Positions 55,184-64,000 of a stretch of DNA of 64,000 bases are shown here, in pieces. The stretch's first letter is position 1. Every line of letters starts with the position of its first letter. The position numbers and the translations under genes are program-made. The stretch spans positions 186,001 through 250,000 of the forward strand of contig NC_079242.1 in NCBI RefSeq assembly GCF_028009165.1, written 5' to 3'. This stretch comes from Akanthomyces muscarius. Its lineage: Eukaryota; Ascomycota; Sordariomycetes; Hypocreales; Cordycipitaceae. The notes under the pieces are model-generated. The model was not told the DNA's origin. It did not search any database and saw only the letters and a program-made list of their open reading frames with translations.

Positions 55184-57555
55184 CTACGCCCATCGGTGAA
55201 GGTTGCTGCCTGTCCGGGTTACCGGCATCGGTGTCTGGATCGGCGGCGCGGGCATCGGCTGCGGCCACACCTGCTGCTGCTGCGACACACCACCGCCGCT
55301 CTGCCTCATGGCCGTCGCCATCCGCGTCTGCTGCGCGCCGACCGCTTTCCGCCGGTTCGACCTCTGCCGGCAGCAGCACACAATCACCGCAATCGCCAGG
55401 AGGACTGCTATGCCACCCACCACGCAGATGATGATGAAGACGGTCCGGTTTCTCCGTATCCACGACGCTACATCATTGGCCCCTCCTCCGCCGCTGTCAT
55501 TATTCGTCGACCGGCCACCGCATGTCCCGCTGTAGCACCGCCGCGAGCCGCTGCCGCACGGCGTACCGTCGCGGAAGGACTTCTGACTCGCTTGGCACGT
55601 ACCGCTGTCCGACATCAGGCCGTCGCCGCCCGTCTGCATGCAGTTGAGCTCGCAGCCCGTCGCGCTGCACGCCTCGGCCGTGACATTCCCGGCATTGACC
55701 GTCTCGGTGCTGTTGTTGCTCGTGAGAAGCTTGGAGCACTGCGTCGCCCGGGACGTGCAAACACCCGTAGCGCACGTCAACCCTCCACCACCGTCACCGC
55801 ACGCCTGCCCATCTGGCAGCTGCTCGTCGCGCGGGCAGTCCGCCGCGCTGCCGCTGCACACCTCTTGCGGGTCGCACAGCCCGATGCTCTCGCGGCAGAC
55901 CTGACCGCTGGCCGCGAGCTGGCACTGGCCTGTGCAGCAGCGCTGCGTCGATGGATCGCACACGGAGCCCTGCGTGAAGCGGCACGTCGTCGGGTTGCAG
56001 CAGCTGTTGTCGCCGCAGCCCTCTGGGCCGCCGCAGTCGCAGTCCTCGCCGGCGTCGACGACGCCGTTGCCGCACACCGACTCGGACACGGTCGGCGTGT
56101 TCTCGTTGCCGCGCAGGCACGCCGTGTTGATGTTGCCGCTGCCCCACGCCGTGCAGATCTGCCCGACGGAGCACGGCGAGAACTCGGTCACGCGCGAGCT
56201 CACCGACGGGTTCATCATGTACTGCCCACGCGCGTCGCAGCTGCTGCCGCTCAGCGGGCAGCAGAGATTCCGCCCGGAGGTGGAGCCGGAGCTCTGGCAG
56301 CCCGCGACGCAGTCGTGCACGGCGCCAAAGTTGTGGCCCAGCTCGTGCGCGAGGACCTGCCACTCGGCCGCCGTGCGCGCGACGACGTTTGTGCTCGGCG
56401 TCGAGCGCACCGAGCCGCTCCGCAGCACGCCTGGCTGGCAGACGCTGCGGATCCAGGCGATGCCCACCGTCGAGCCCGAGGTGCACGACGTCAGGAGCGT
56501 CCACGCCGCCGTGCCGTCGTCGAAGCCCGCCTTCCACAGCGAGAACTCGTTGAGACGGTCGCTGATGGACAGGCTCGACGCGCAGGCCCGGTTCCACGAC
56601 AGGCCGTTGTCGCCGGTCGGGCAGTCGGCGTCGGAAATGGTAATGTTGAGCACGCGCAGCTCCACGTTGAAGGCTGCCTCGTAGACGCGCGACGCCGTGT
56701 TGACCTGCGTGAGGATGTTGCTCCGCAGGTCCTGCTCCGAGCTGAACTGCGCCGTGTACGAGCAGTCGGTGGCGATGCCGAGCAGCGCAATTGCCCGCGT
56801 CGACGGGCATCCGCTCGTTGATCCGAGGCTCCGCAGCAGACTGTCGGTCGTATCGCCCCCGCGCTGTCGTCGTTCCAAGTCACTCGCCGCTTCCATGCCA
56901 AGTCCGCAAGTGGCCTCGTCGTCGCGCTTGGCGAGCACGCCACCTTTGTCGTCGGCATATCTCCAGACGACATTGTATGGCTGGCCGGCCGCCGTCCGTG
57001 ATGCATCCTGCTCGCTGCGCGTTCGTCGATATGTGGCATCTGTCTGGATGTGGTGCTCGAAGCCGTCGACGAAGTAAGCGCCCTCTAGAAGCGGCACGCC
57101 ATTGTCAACATGTAGTGAGACGCGCGCCCAATTTTGTGCATGGCCCTCTTTCCCGCTCGTAGATGCTGCGCCGCGGTATGCGAGGTGGTTGCCCGCCGGC
57201 GTCGTCTCGGAGCTGCGTATGGAACCGTCGGCGCGGAGGCGGTGCACTGTGACGGGCTGCGTGTAAATGTCCTCGTTGCGGAAGAGCGTCAAATTTATGC
57301 GCCGCATGCGCTCCGACAGCTTAAATGATACGGAAAGCTGTGAGGGGCTTGCATCTTCCGCGAGTGTCGGTGTAAATGTAATATCCTGTACAGTGTGCAC
57401 GAGTTTTGCTTCAGTTCGTCGGACGGAATGCGCTACCCGTTCGAGTTAGTGATTGCCACCAACACCTCTAAACAGTTCCCGTTGAACAAACCTTGTACGG
57501 CTGTTGACAGGAGCTGTGCGTATACCAGTAACCTGCTGATGCTAAAAGTCTTCAT
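55184..57555 (-). CDS. ADAM-family membrane metalloprotease (fungal ADM-B type)
   Basis: Exons on the minus strand: 57555-57492 and 57432-55184; 770 residues. The first exon encodes the signal peptide ([14 protein letters not shown]...). A pro-domain of ~190 residues follows. The reprolysin domain has the zinc site [12 protein letters not shown] (~383-394). A Cys-rich disintegrin domain comes next ([24 protein letters not shown]), then a Cys-rich segment, a single transmembrane helix (~673-697, [20 protein letters not shown]) and a short Arg/Gln/Pro-rich cytosolic tail. All zinc ligands and the catalytic Glu are present. Fungal ADAMs have been linked to allergenicity and cell-surface shedding; the substrate is unknown. 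The splice CAAG/gtttgt has an unusual donor but joins signal peptide and pro-domain in frame. Confidence 0.93.
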
Positions 57556-57633
57556 ATCCAAAGTAATAAGTTGCTGCCGGGCTACCCGCAGCACTATAGT
57601 CATGCACAACCAAAAGAAAGAGTGGCACAGGTA

Positions 57634-57642
57634 CTTTTTATA
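57634..57642 (-). promoter_or_regulatory. TATA box candidate for the ADAM gene
   Basis: TATAAAAAG on the minus strand, about 80 bp upstream of the start at 57555. Confidence 0.5.
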
Positions 57643-58847
57643 AACTCTTAGACTTGAAAGAAGCTTCTTTTCGGAGATCTGGAATCTCGTTACGCGTCCA
57701 CGTACTACATCTCGCCGCAGCATTAACCTTTATGCAACCCGCTGACGGGCGCACATCCCGCACGAAGCGTCGGTGTTGTGGGGATGGTGGTGCAGGCGGC
57801 GCAGCTTGCGCCTCATGTCCAAAAGAAAGACGAATCATGAAACTCCATAGAAGCCTTGGGCACCCCAAAGACGAGACGGATTATGCTATGCCAAGAGAGG
57901 AAAAAAGAGAAAAAAAGACCGCTTCCGAAAGAAGCGTGTCTCCTCTGGTGTTGGGAGAGTTGCGCCCCCCGTGTTCCCGACCAATGAGCGGGATAGCACA
58001 AGTGCCAAGAAGCACACTTCGGTGACGCAAGTCAAAGCCAAGACAACTCCGCCACTGGCAGTGCCCGCTGACAAGCAACGCTTCTTTGGAATTATTTCAC
58101 GAATTTATAAGCGTTTTTGTTTCTTCCATGAGAGAAGAGAGATGACGGTTAGATTTTGAGCCTCATTCGCCCCCGGCTTTATTGTATATGATGTGTTAAA
58201 TCCGACCGAAAAGCTTCACTGAGGCACAGTCTATTGCCCGTCTATTAATACACGCATGCCAATTCAAACGACATCTACCATCTCTAATTCCCTCTGAAAC
58301 CCATCATGTACATGCTGTCGTAACGTACACCCTTGGCAACGTTATACTTTCCTTCGCCCCGGCGCCCGCCCAGTCTCTTGCCACTCGTCGTTTTCGCCCG
58401 ATCACCCTTGGTATTTTCCTCCCAAAACCAAATTGTGGAATACAATTAGAGTGACCGATTAAGAAAAACAGCGGGATACAGCGCGGGGTGGCGCGGAGTT
58501 GATTGTTCCCAACTGCCGCGCCTTGTCAAGCATCTGCCTTCGTCATCGACATCGGGGTCTCTTCGTCTGGGCGAGGGCTTGCTCCGCCACCTTCTTATGT
58601 CCGATAGATATCAGCAGCGTGCGATTATCGGCGCCATACAGACACTGATCTGCCCTTCTTCCCTTCTCCCATGTTGCCCGTTTCGGCGATTTCCACCGAA
58701 AAGACATACGAGGCGAAGCAGTGTGGGAGGGCCGATCACCAGACCGCGTGTTCAGGATGCTCTTCCGCCGGCCTATAGTAACATGATCCGGTCTGCACGT
58801 CCCCTCTCATTGGTCTCTACTCCCCCTTTCTCTTTTCGGCGCAGATA
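57643..58847. other. Intergenic, 1.2 kb
   Basis: No supported gene. A C/T-rich stretch from 58260 to 58440 may be the 3' flank of the following minus-strand gene. Confidence 0.5.
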
Positions 58848-59744
58848 CTATCCCCGAATTCTGACTCGCACTACTACGCCCCAGCCCGTGCTGCTCTCCC
58901 AGATGCCCATCTCGTTCTCCCGTCGAAACGTAACCTCCTCCGCCGTGACATTCATCGACACGTCGTCCTCGACCTGCACCGCAGCAGCTGATCGGGAGGC
59001 CGCCGCGGCCGGTAGCGGCGGCGGAGTGTTTCCCTCATCACCACTCTTCCTGGTACCGCCGAGTATATTCCATCTCGACCTGGCCTTTTTTGCTTCCGTC
59101 ACCTTAGCCGCCACCGTTGGTCTGTCCACCGCTGTAACCTTGCGCGCAGGCTGCAAGTGCTTTGCCAACCTCCTAGCCAGATTCTCATCCTTCCACCAGA
59201 GCTCTTCCGCCTGTCTTGATGTGCCGCTTCCAGACATATCCTCCCCCCAGCGGCCCCAGCCGTCAAACTCCTGCCCCTGGCCTCCTGCCTGCGTCGTCGC
59301 GGGTTGCTTTGCATCACTTGCCATCTTGGCGGGCGGCTGCGTCTGCACCCTGACCACGCTGTGCACCTCCCTGCTTCTCTCCTTGTACGTCTCTGCGGGC
59401 GTCCAGTCGGGTGACACCGCACCTTCGGGGACCAGAGTCGTCTGGACGAGCTGTGGCGGGGGTTCCAGGGCAGCTACGGCGGCGAGCATGGCCTCGACGT
59501 GAGGGACGAGGAGCGCCAGGAGCCACGTGTCGTGCTGGTCCTGAAGCGAGGCGCGGGTGGTCTGCTGCTCGCGGATCTGGCAGCGCATCGAGGCGAGATG
59601 TGCGGCAAAGAGCGAGTCGGGATGGAGGGAGGAGGACGGTGGTGGTGTTTGCGCGTAGGAGGGGCTTGCATTGGGCTCTGGTGAGTATGGCGGCGGGAGC
59701 TCGCCGTCGCCGAGGTAGTCGCCCTCAGGCTGTTGTTTTGACAT
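58848..59744 (-). CDS. Hypothetical PY-motif protein, 298 residues
   Basis: Intronless, starting MSKQQPEGDYLGDGE. The frame stays open 160 codons further upstream, but that part has unlike composition and overlaps the MITE-like element. The N-terminal ~60 residues are Pro/Ser-rich with PPPYSPEP, a PPxY site for WW-domain ubiquitin ligases of the Rsp5/Nedd4 type. A helical stretch follows (CQIREQQTTRASLQDQHD; LLALLVPHVEAMLAAVAAL). Next is a basic Trp-containing segment (EELWWKDENLARRLAKHL). The compact C-terminus is ENEMGIWESSTGWGVVVRV, which looks conserved and folded. I do not recognise the family. Rsp5-dependent trafficking is possible from the PY motif alone. Confidence 0.7.
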   Translation of the reverse strand: MSKQQPEGDYLGDGELPPPYSPEPNASPSYAQTPPPSSSLHPDSLFAAHLASMRCQIREQQTTRASLQDQHDTWLLALLVPHVEAMLAAVAALEPPPQLVQTTLVPEGAVSPDWTPAETYKERSREVHSVVRVQTQPPAKMASDAKQPATTQAGGQGQEFDGWGRWGEDMSGSGTSRQAEELWWKDENLARRLAKHLQPARKVTAVDRPTVAAKVTEAKKARSRWNILGGTRKSGDEGNTPPPLPAAAASRSAAAVQVEDDVSMNVTAEEVTFRRENEMGIWESSTGWGVVVRVRIRG

Positions 59745-60066
59745 TTCGATGTGGTTGCGAAAAGATGAGGTGAAGGACAACGCTTGCGATGCAGTTTCGT
59801 GCCTGGCTGTTGGGCAATTATTAGGTATCAGGTACCTAGGTAGGCTTCTGGCGTGAGTCTGACAACTAACACTGGTGTACAGATTACAGGTGACCTCATT
59901 CCGCCCTGACGAGGCGGCTTCAGCGCTCAGCCTCATTGTATCCCCACTGTAGATCCCCGCTGGGCGGCGCCCTACCTTCGCCCGGCCACCTGAAGACTGC
60001 CTTGTCAATACTGGGGCATTTTGATGACTTGTACCTCGAAAATAATATAGGGTAATTATTCTCATA

Positions 60067-60240
60067 TAATGTTCGGTGTTGTGAGCAGCAGTTACTGTGG
60101 GACCCACTTCTACCACATTAGGTGGTGGCTGCCTAGCAGGACCTAGATAGCCTCTTCTTTCCTCCTTCATAGTCAGACAGTTCCTCGATACAGAAGGAAT
60201 TAGGCCATCACCCACCAATGCCACCTTGTGACCAACATTA
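60067..60240. mobile_element. MITE-like element, copy 2 (~174 bp)
   Basis: Ends TAATGTTCGG (60067-60076) and, reverse-complemented, TAATGTTGGT (60231-60240). The core of ~110 bp (GGTGGTGGCTGCCTAGCAGG, ACCTAGATAG, TTCATAGTCAGACAG, GGAATTAGGCCATCACC) matches copy 1 at 8055-8227 in the same orientation. Clear target duplication not seen. Lies in the spacer 5' of the PY-motif gene. Confidence 0.7.
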
Positions 60241-60612
60241 GGGTTTCATCAATTACCTCAAAATCTCATTTTCTGCTTCTTCATAAGCTGATACTGCGCA
60301 ATATGTTTGACAAGGAAAACCTGTCGTCTATCTGCCACGATTCCAAGGCTCCAGTCGACAGTTCCATGTGAATCTGGAAACCCTTGCTGAAAATGTGCCT
60401 CATGACATGCACAGGATTAGTCCTAGACTCTCCCTGCTTATATGGTTCTCTGTCCAAGTAATGCCATTGATTCTCGAGTGCTGATATAGTGTTCATCACA
60501 ATACATGTTCGGTGACTAGCCTCATTGGTGGTGCGGCAACGATTCTATCATTCATCTGGCTGTGAAACTGTATAGCTAACTCATTGTGCAGGCCGCTGTA
60601 TCCTTGATGCAT
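60241..60612. other. Spacer downstream of the Ala/Lys-repeat gene
   Basis: Between the MITE-like element and the repeat-protein stop. Nothing recognised. Confidence 0.5.
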
Positions 60613-61221
60613 TTAAGCAGGGGGGAGAGCAGAAGGGACATCGCCGGTTCCGGTGTTGATAGGGCCGTTGGGATCGGCGGCAACGCCGGCGTTGGCATCG
60701 GCGCCCTTTTTGGCATCGGCAGCACCTTTGTTGGCATCAGCAGCGGCGCCTTTGTTGGCTTTGGCGGCACCATTGTTGGCAGCACCCTTGTCGGCGGCTG
60801 CGGCACCCTTCTTGCCACCCTTCTTGCCCTTGGCGGCGGCACCCTTGGCGGCAGCACCCTTGGCGGCAGCACCTTTCGCGGCAGCACCCTTGGCGGCAGC
60901 ACCTTTCGCGGCTGCACCCTTGGCATCAGCGCCCTTTGCGGCAGCGCCCTTGGCAGCAGCACCATTGGCGGCCTTCTTCTTGGGGTCACGCTTGGCAACG
61001 GCGCCCTTGTCATCGTCCATGCACTCCTCGTCGTCAGCGGCATCGACGGCGTTCACGGCGGCATCGTCGGCACGCGTCTTTAGGGTGTAGACATCAGGAA
61101 CAGCGGCAGCGGCACGAGCAGCCATCACGTCGCGCTTCTCGGAGCTGACTGCCTCGCTGAGGGGTGCGGCCAGCGCACCTGCAAGCAGGGAAACAAAAAC
61201 AGTGGTAGTGGTGAACTTCAT
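60613..61221 (-). CDS. Secreted Ala/Lys/Gly-repeat protein with Kex2-type sites
   Basis: 202 residues, intronless. The signal peptide is MKFTTTTVFVSLLAGALA. Lys-Arg pairs at 29-30 (SSEKR|D) and 77-78 (VAKR|D) are candidate Kex2 sites. They delimit an acidic middle piece (with DDEECMDDD; single Cys) from a Lys-rich repeat piece. Residues 87-131 are nine units of GAAAK (one GADAK). A looser region (GKKGGKKGAAAADKGAAN...) and a neutral Pro/Gly/Asn tail ending PSALPPA follow. There is no GPI signal. I know of no named family. It could be a wall-bound structural protein, a polycationic secreted factor, or a precursor cut into peptides. Codon usage (GCC/GGC/AAG) is uniform, and the repeat is likely to vary between strains. 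Confidence 0.75.
   Translation of the reverse strand: MKFTTTTVFVSLLAGALAAPLSEAVSSEKRDVMAARAAAAVPDVYTLKTRADDAAVNAVDAADDEECMDDDKGAVAKRDPKKKAANGAAAKGAAAKGADAKGAAAKGAAAKGAAAKGAAAKGAAAKGAAAKGKKGGKKGAAAADKGAANNGAAKANKGAAADANKGAADAKKGADANAGVAADPNGPINTGTGDVPSALPPA
60827..60963 (-). repeat. 15-bp tandem repeat coding for GAAAK
   Basis: About nine units on the plus strand of the form CTTGGCGGCAGCACC/CTTTCGCGGCAGCACC, with small synonymous differences between units. Confidence 0.8.
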
Positions 61222-62274
61222 TTTGCCGGAAAATGATACTAGAGAAGAGAATTGAAGAGAATTAAAAGAGAAAACTGTGGAGGAGATGCTTGATGACGAG
61301 AATTAGCCCTGTTGGATGTGCGAGAAATCACTTCTTTATGTACTCGCCATGGCGACTCATGCGACGCAGCATGGCGTTTCCAACATCAGACAAGAGAGCC
61401 TAGAGCTCGTGGAGAGGGTGGATCGGTTACTTCGGCAGGATCCCCAGCCCTAGTCTTGGCATGAAACCGACGATGAGACTGGATGATGCCACTGCTACCG
61501 TAAGATCGGCCTAGACCGCCCTACGCGTGTGTGAAGGGGACTTACATGGATGAAGAAACTAGTATACGCCCGCAACAAAGGCTCTTCTGTACCAGCCACC
61601 AGTTAGCCCTCGAACTAAGAGTTAATTGGAGGCACAGAAGCTTGGAAGTAGGTTTTAATATGGTATGCTCGTAAACTTGACCATCAAAGCTCATCTACAG
61701 CGTCGAGCTCCTCCACGACTACCAGTAGCCAGGACACTAGACTGCCTCGCCGAGGGGAGGCGCTGAACTCTGGTTTTCGGCACAAAAACACTGATTCATG
61801 GCTTTTTAGCCGAGTTTGGCTTAACGGAGGTACGGCTGTTGCGGCGAAACGATCAGACGGAGTTGAAGCTGGGTTGGAATAATGGGTCTTGGAACACTCC
61901 GTAGACGTGAGCAAATCGCTGGCAATCATCGACAAGGAAACCGCACCAGCGTCTTGGCCTTCGTCTTGGCTTTGCATCCGATTTTCAGTTTTGGCTGTTC
62001 CTGCGCAAATCATCTCAAGACGCACATAATACTTGGCGATGACCAGGGTGGCTCAGCGTACATCAGCGTTTCAAGGGACGAGGGGGTGTTTCGACTGCCC
62101 AGCGCCTCGACCACTGCGCCCTTCTGTTACGACAGCTGGTATTTAGAGAAGAATGTCACTACGATGCGAGAATTAAATGTGCAACGCGAAACGACAAATA
62201 CAAATGCGTATATACAACAGCTAAATTTGACGGTCGTGTTGTCGTCTGCCGCGCAACTTCATGCCCAAAATTCA
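61222..62274. other. Intergenic, 1.05 kb
   Basis: Upstream of the repeat-protein gene and downstream of the OPT stop. No gene recognised; the frame at 61882-62355 has no motif and overlaps the OPT end. Confidence 0.5.
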
Positions 62275-64000
62275 CTAGTGGATTTTCTCCCCTTTGGCCA
62301 ACACCTTGTAAGTGCAGCCCTTCCAGTCGCAAGTATTCTAGAAATTTTCCGTTAGCATTTACACACCGGAGTCCAACGCGCAGTTTATCTACCTTGTGAA
62401 CCTCGGTTCCCCACCACTTAAAGTAGCTGGCGGCGCCGGTGTAGAAGATGGAGAAGAAAATCAGGATTCCCGCAATGGCCACGGAACAGTCCATGGCCGA
62501 GCTGAGAATAAAGTTGTACTGCTTCCACCACTGCCTCTTGCGCTGCTTGATCCAGAGACCAAAGATGAGACCTACAATAACCCAGCTGCCATAGTTGGTA
62601 CCGGATGCCGGAGGGATAAAGTTGAGACCACCGAGGAACAGTGGGATGTGGATCTGCTTGAGCCACTTGGTCTTAGGGAAAACGTAGTTTTTGAGGATGT
62701 AGACGGCCGGTGGAAGCAGAGCACCGAGGAAGAAGAACCAGAGAAGATCACGGTACAGAGCGCCATTCGCAAAGAAGCGGCGTGGGCCGATGGCACCCCA
62801 GACCATGCTGGTGTTGAAGTGGGTGCGGGAAAAGGGACACGTGAAACCGTTGTCGGCCTTGTTGGTGCAGATGTTGGGGATGTTGTTGAGAGCCCACTCT
62901 AGGACAGCGACTTGACCGAGCGTGCCCATGATGATGCCGACAACCTGGACGGCAAAGAGCTTGCGCGGCGGAATATTGCAGTAGATTCCGAGCTTCAAAT
63001 CTTGCGCAAATGCGAGACCCTTGATACCAGAGATATAGCCAATGTTGAAGAACCAAATGTTAGCCAACACCTTGCCTTCCCAAATATATCCCGCAACAAG
63101 GCGACAGAAAATGTCAATCTGGATCTTGATGTTGGTGGTGGCATAAAGCCATGCGAGCGGAACAAAGAAGAAGGCGGAAATGATCATGGCCAGGAGAACG
63201 CCGTACCAATGCAACTGCACCGGGTAGTACTCGCAAGCAAAGATACCAACTCCGATGGAAACAAGAGTAGCAACTAGATACCACCATGTTGGCACTGTGC
63301 CGTACGCCTGCTCCTGGACGGTCTTTTCCGTCTTCGGAGCCAAGCGAAGGGTCACCGCCAGCGAGGAATTACAGAAACCTTCATAAATCTCGTGGCGCTT
63401 CTCGAGAATGAGCCACACGATGAGGGCCGATATACTAGCGAAGCAGAGGCCAAATGTGTTTAGGGCATAGGTGACTGGCAGATAGATTGGAGAGTAGTTG
63501 TGGTACTTGTTCAGGTCCAGCACAAAGCCGTCTTTCTTGTCAATGACCCTGGTGACATTATAGACCTTGCCGAGATTATCGTAGATTGAATTGGTCTGCA
63601 TTGGAAGGTAGGCAGTGAACCACGTGTTGCTGTAGTAAATGGCCGGGGTAACAATGTAGATCCAGAAGACCAGTGATGCGCCAATATTGATAATGGCCCA
63701 AGTCGGGATGACAAGTGGCGAGCCAATGTATGCAATTTGGGCCCCTGTAGTAAGTTAGCGCTAGTGAAACAGAGTAGGTCTCGGGAGAATAACTTGCAAT
63801 CAAATGTAAATGGCAAAAGACCAATACCGCTCTTCATGCCAAAGACTTGGTTGACCACGGCGTTCTTTGGCGCAATCCAGCAAACCCACGTGAAGTAGCC
63901 TAGCGCAGGAAAGATGAAGTCTGGGAACCAGTACCAGATGAACGAGACAGCAAATGCCATCAAGAAGAATCTGTATCTCGCTCTGTTGGAGATGCCGCTG
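62275..64000 (-). CDS. Oligopeptide transporter (OPT family), 5' end outside window
   Basis: Exons seen on the minus strand: 64000-63798 (continues beyond the window), 63744-62393, 62337-62275. The middle intron (63797-63745) is GC-AG with donor GCAAGT; its removal yields FTFD-W-AQIAYIGSPL, the normal OPT sequence. The last exon codes for NTCDWKGCTYKVLAKGEKIH, replacing a long unrelated open-frame tail that would otherwise be translated. Family segments: IYDNLG near a Tyr/Asn loop, GRLVAGYIWEGK-like CRLVAGYIWEGKVLAN, DLKLGIYCNIPPRKLFAVQ, GPRRFF, NFIPPASGTNYGSW. Plasma-membrane uptake of tetra/pentapeptides, glutathione or metal-siderophore compounds is known for the family. With secreted peptidase genes at the other end of the window it fits peptide scavenging, though they are not neighbours. 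Confidence 0.93.

Noticed and set aside
55073..56821. 582-codon plus-strand open frame
   Set aside because: Antisense shadow of the ADAM gene, extreme Ala/Arg composition caused by GC-rich codons.

Overview
The window looks like nuclear DNA of a filamentous ascomycete (Pezizomycotina, probably Sordariomycetes/Hypocreales). The reasons are short introns of about 46-80 bp with CTAAC-type branch sites, long intergenic spacers, and a gene set that includes a PalA/Rim20 homolog, a fungal ADAM protease, a Zn2Cys6 regulator, a GPI-anchored Crh-type GH16 enzyme, an SAT4-type membrane protein and an oligopeptide transporter. The placement below phylum is inference; no rRNA or marker gene is present. 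Exon structures were worked out by hand from splice signals and reading-frame continuity, and all complete multi-exon models close to a whole number of codons.

Region 1-8.4 kb is an accessory, partly decayed stretch: the 3' part of a sedolisin (S53) protease gene, a 768-codon dipeptidyl-peptidase-type gene broken only by two in-frame TAG codons, a degenerate phosphotransferase-like gene, an unrecognised decayed gene, and a second, short inverted copy of the peptidase 5' end that is split by a ~170-bp MITE-like element. A second copy of that element lies near 60.1 kb.

Region 8.7-22.3 kb holds enzymes and membrane proteins: FAD monooxygenase (-), zinc-free MDR oxidoreductase (+), secreted HAD phosphatase resembling phosphorylcholine phosphatase (+), MFS sugar-type transporter (+), ABCG half-transporter (+) and a seven-helix SAT4-family protein (-). 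No polyketide, peptide or terpene backbone enzyme is present. Region 24.2-29.7 kb has a small unknown protein, a Zn2Cys6 activator, a RidA-family protein and a SAM O-methyltransferase.

From 30.6 kb on the content is mostly housekeeping: an alkyltransferase-like DNA repair protein (Trp in place of the reactive Cys), a 1743-residue kinesin, a 4.3-kb gap, an EME1-type nuclease subunit, a histidine phosphatase with a C-terminal PCNA-box-like motif, a GPI-anchored GH16 cell-wall enzyme, PalA, a flotillin, an ADAM protease, a PY-motif protein of unknown function, an Ala/Lys-repeat secreted protein, and the 3' part of an OPT transporter running off the end.

The observations I rate highest are: (i) nine copies of the PacC core site GCCAAG within about 1 kb between the GH16 and palA genes; (ii) three GC-AG introns, all with donor GCAAGT, among 28 inferred introns; (iii) the PIP-box-like tail on the phosphatase that converges on EME1; (iv) the MITE-like element inserted into a peptidase gene relic. 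I found no complete, clearly undescribed multi-gene system.
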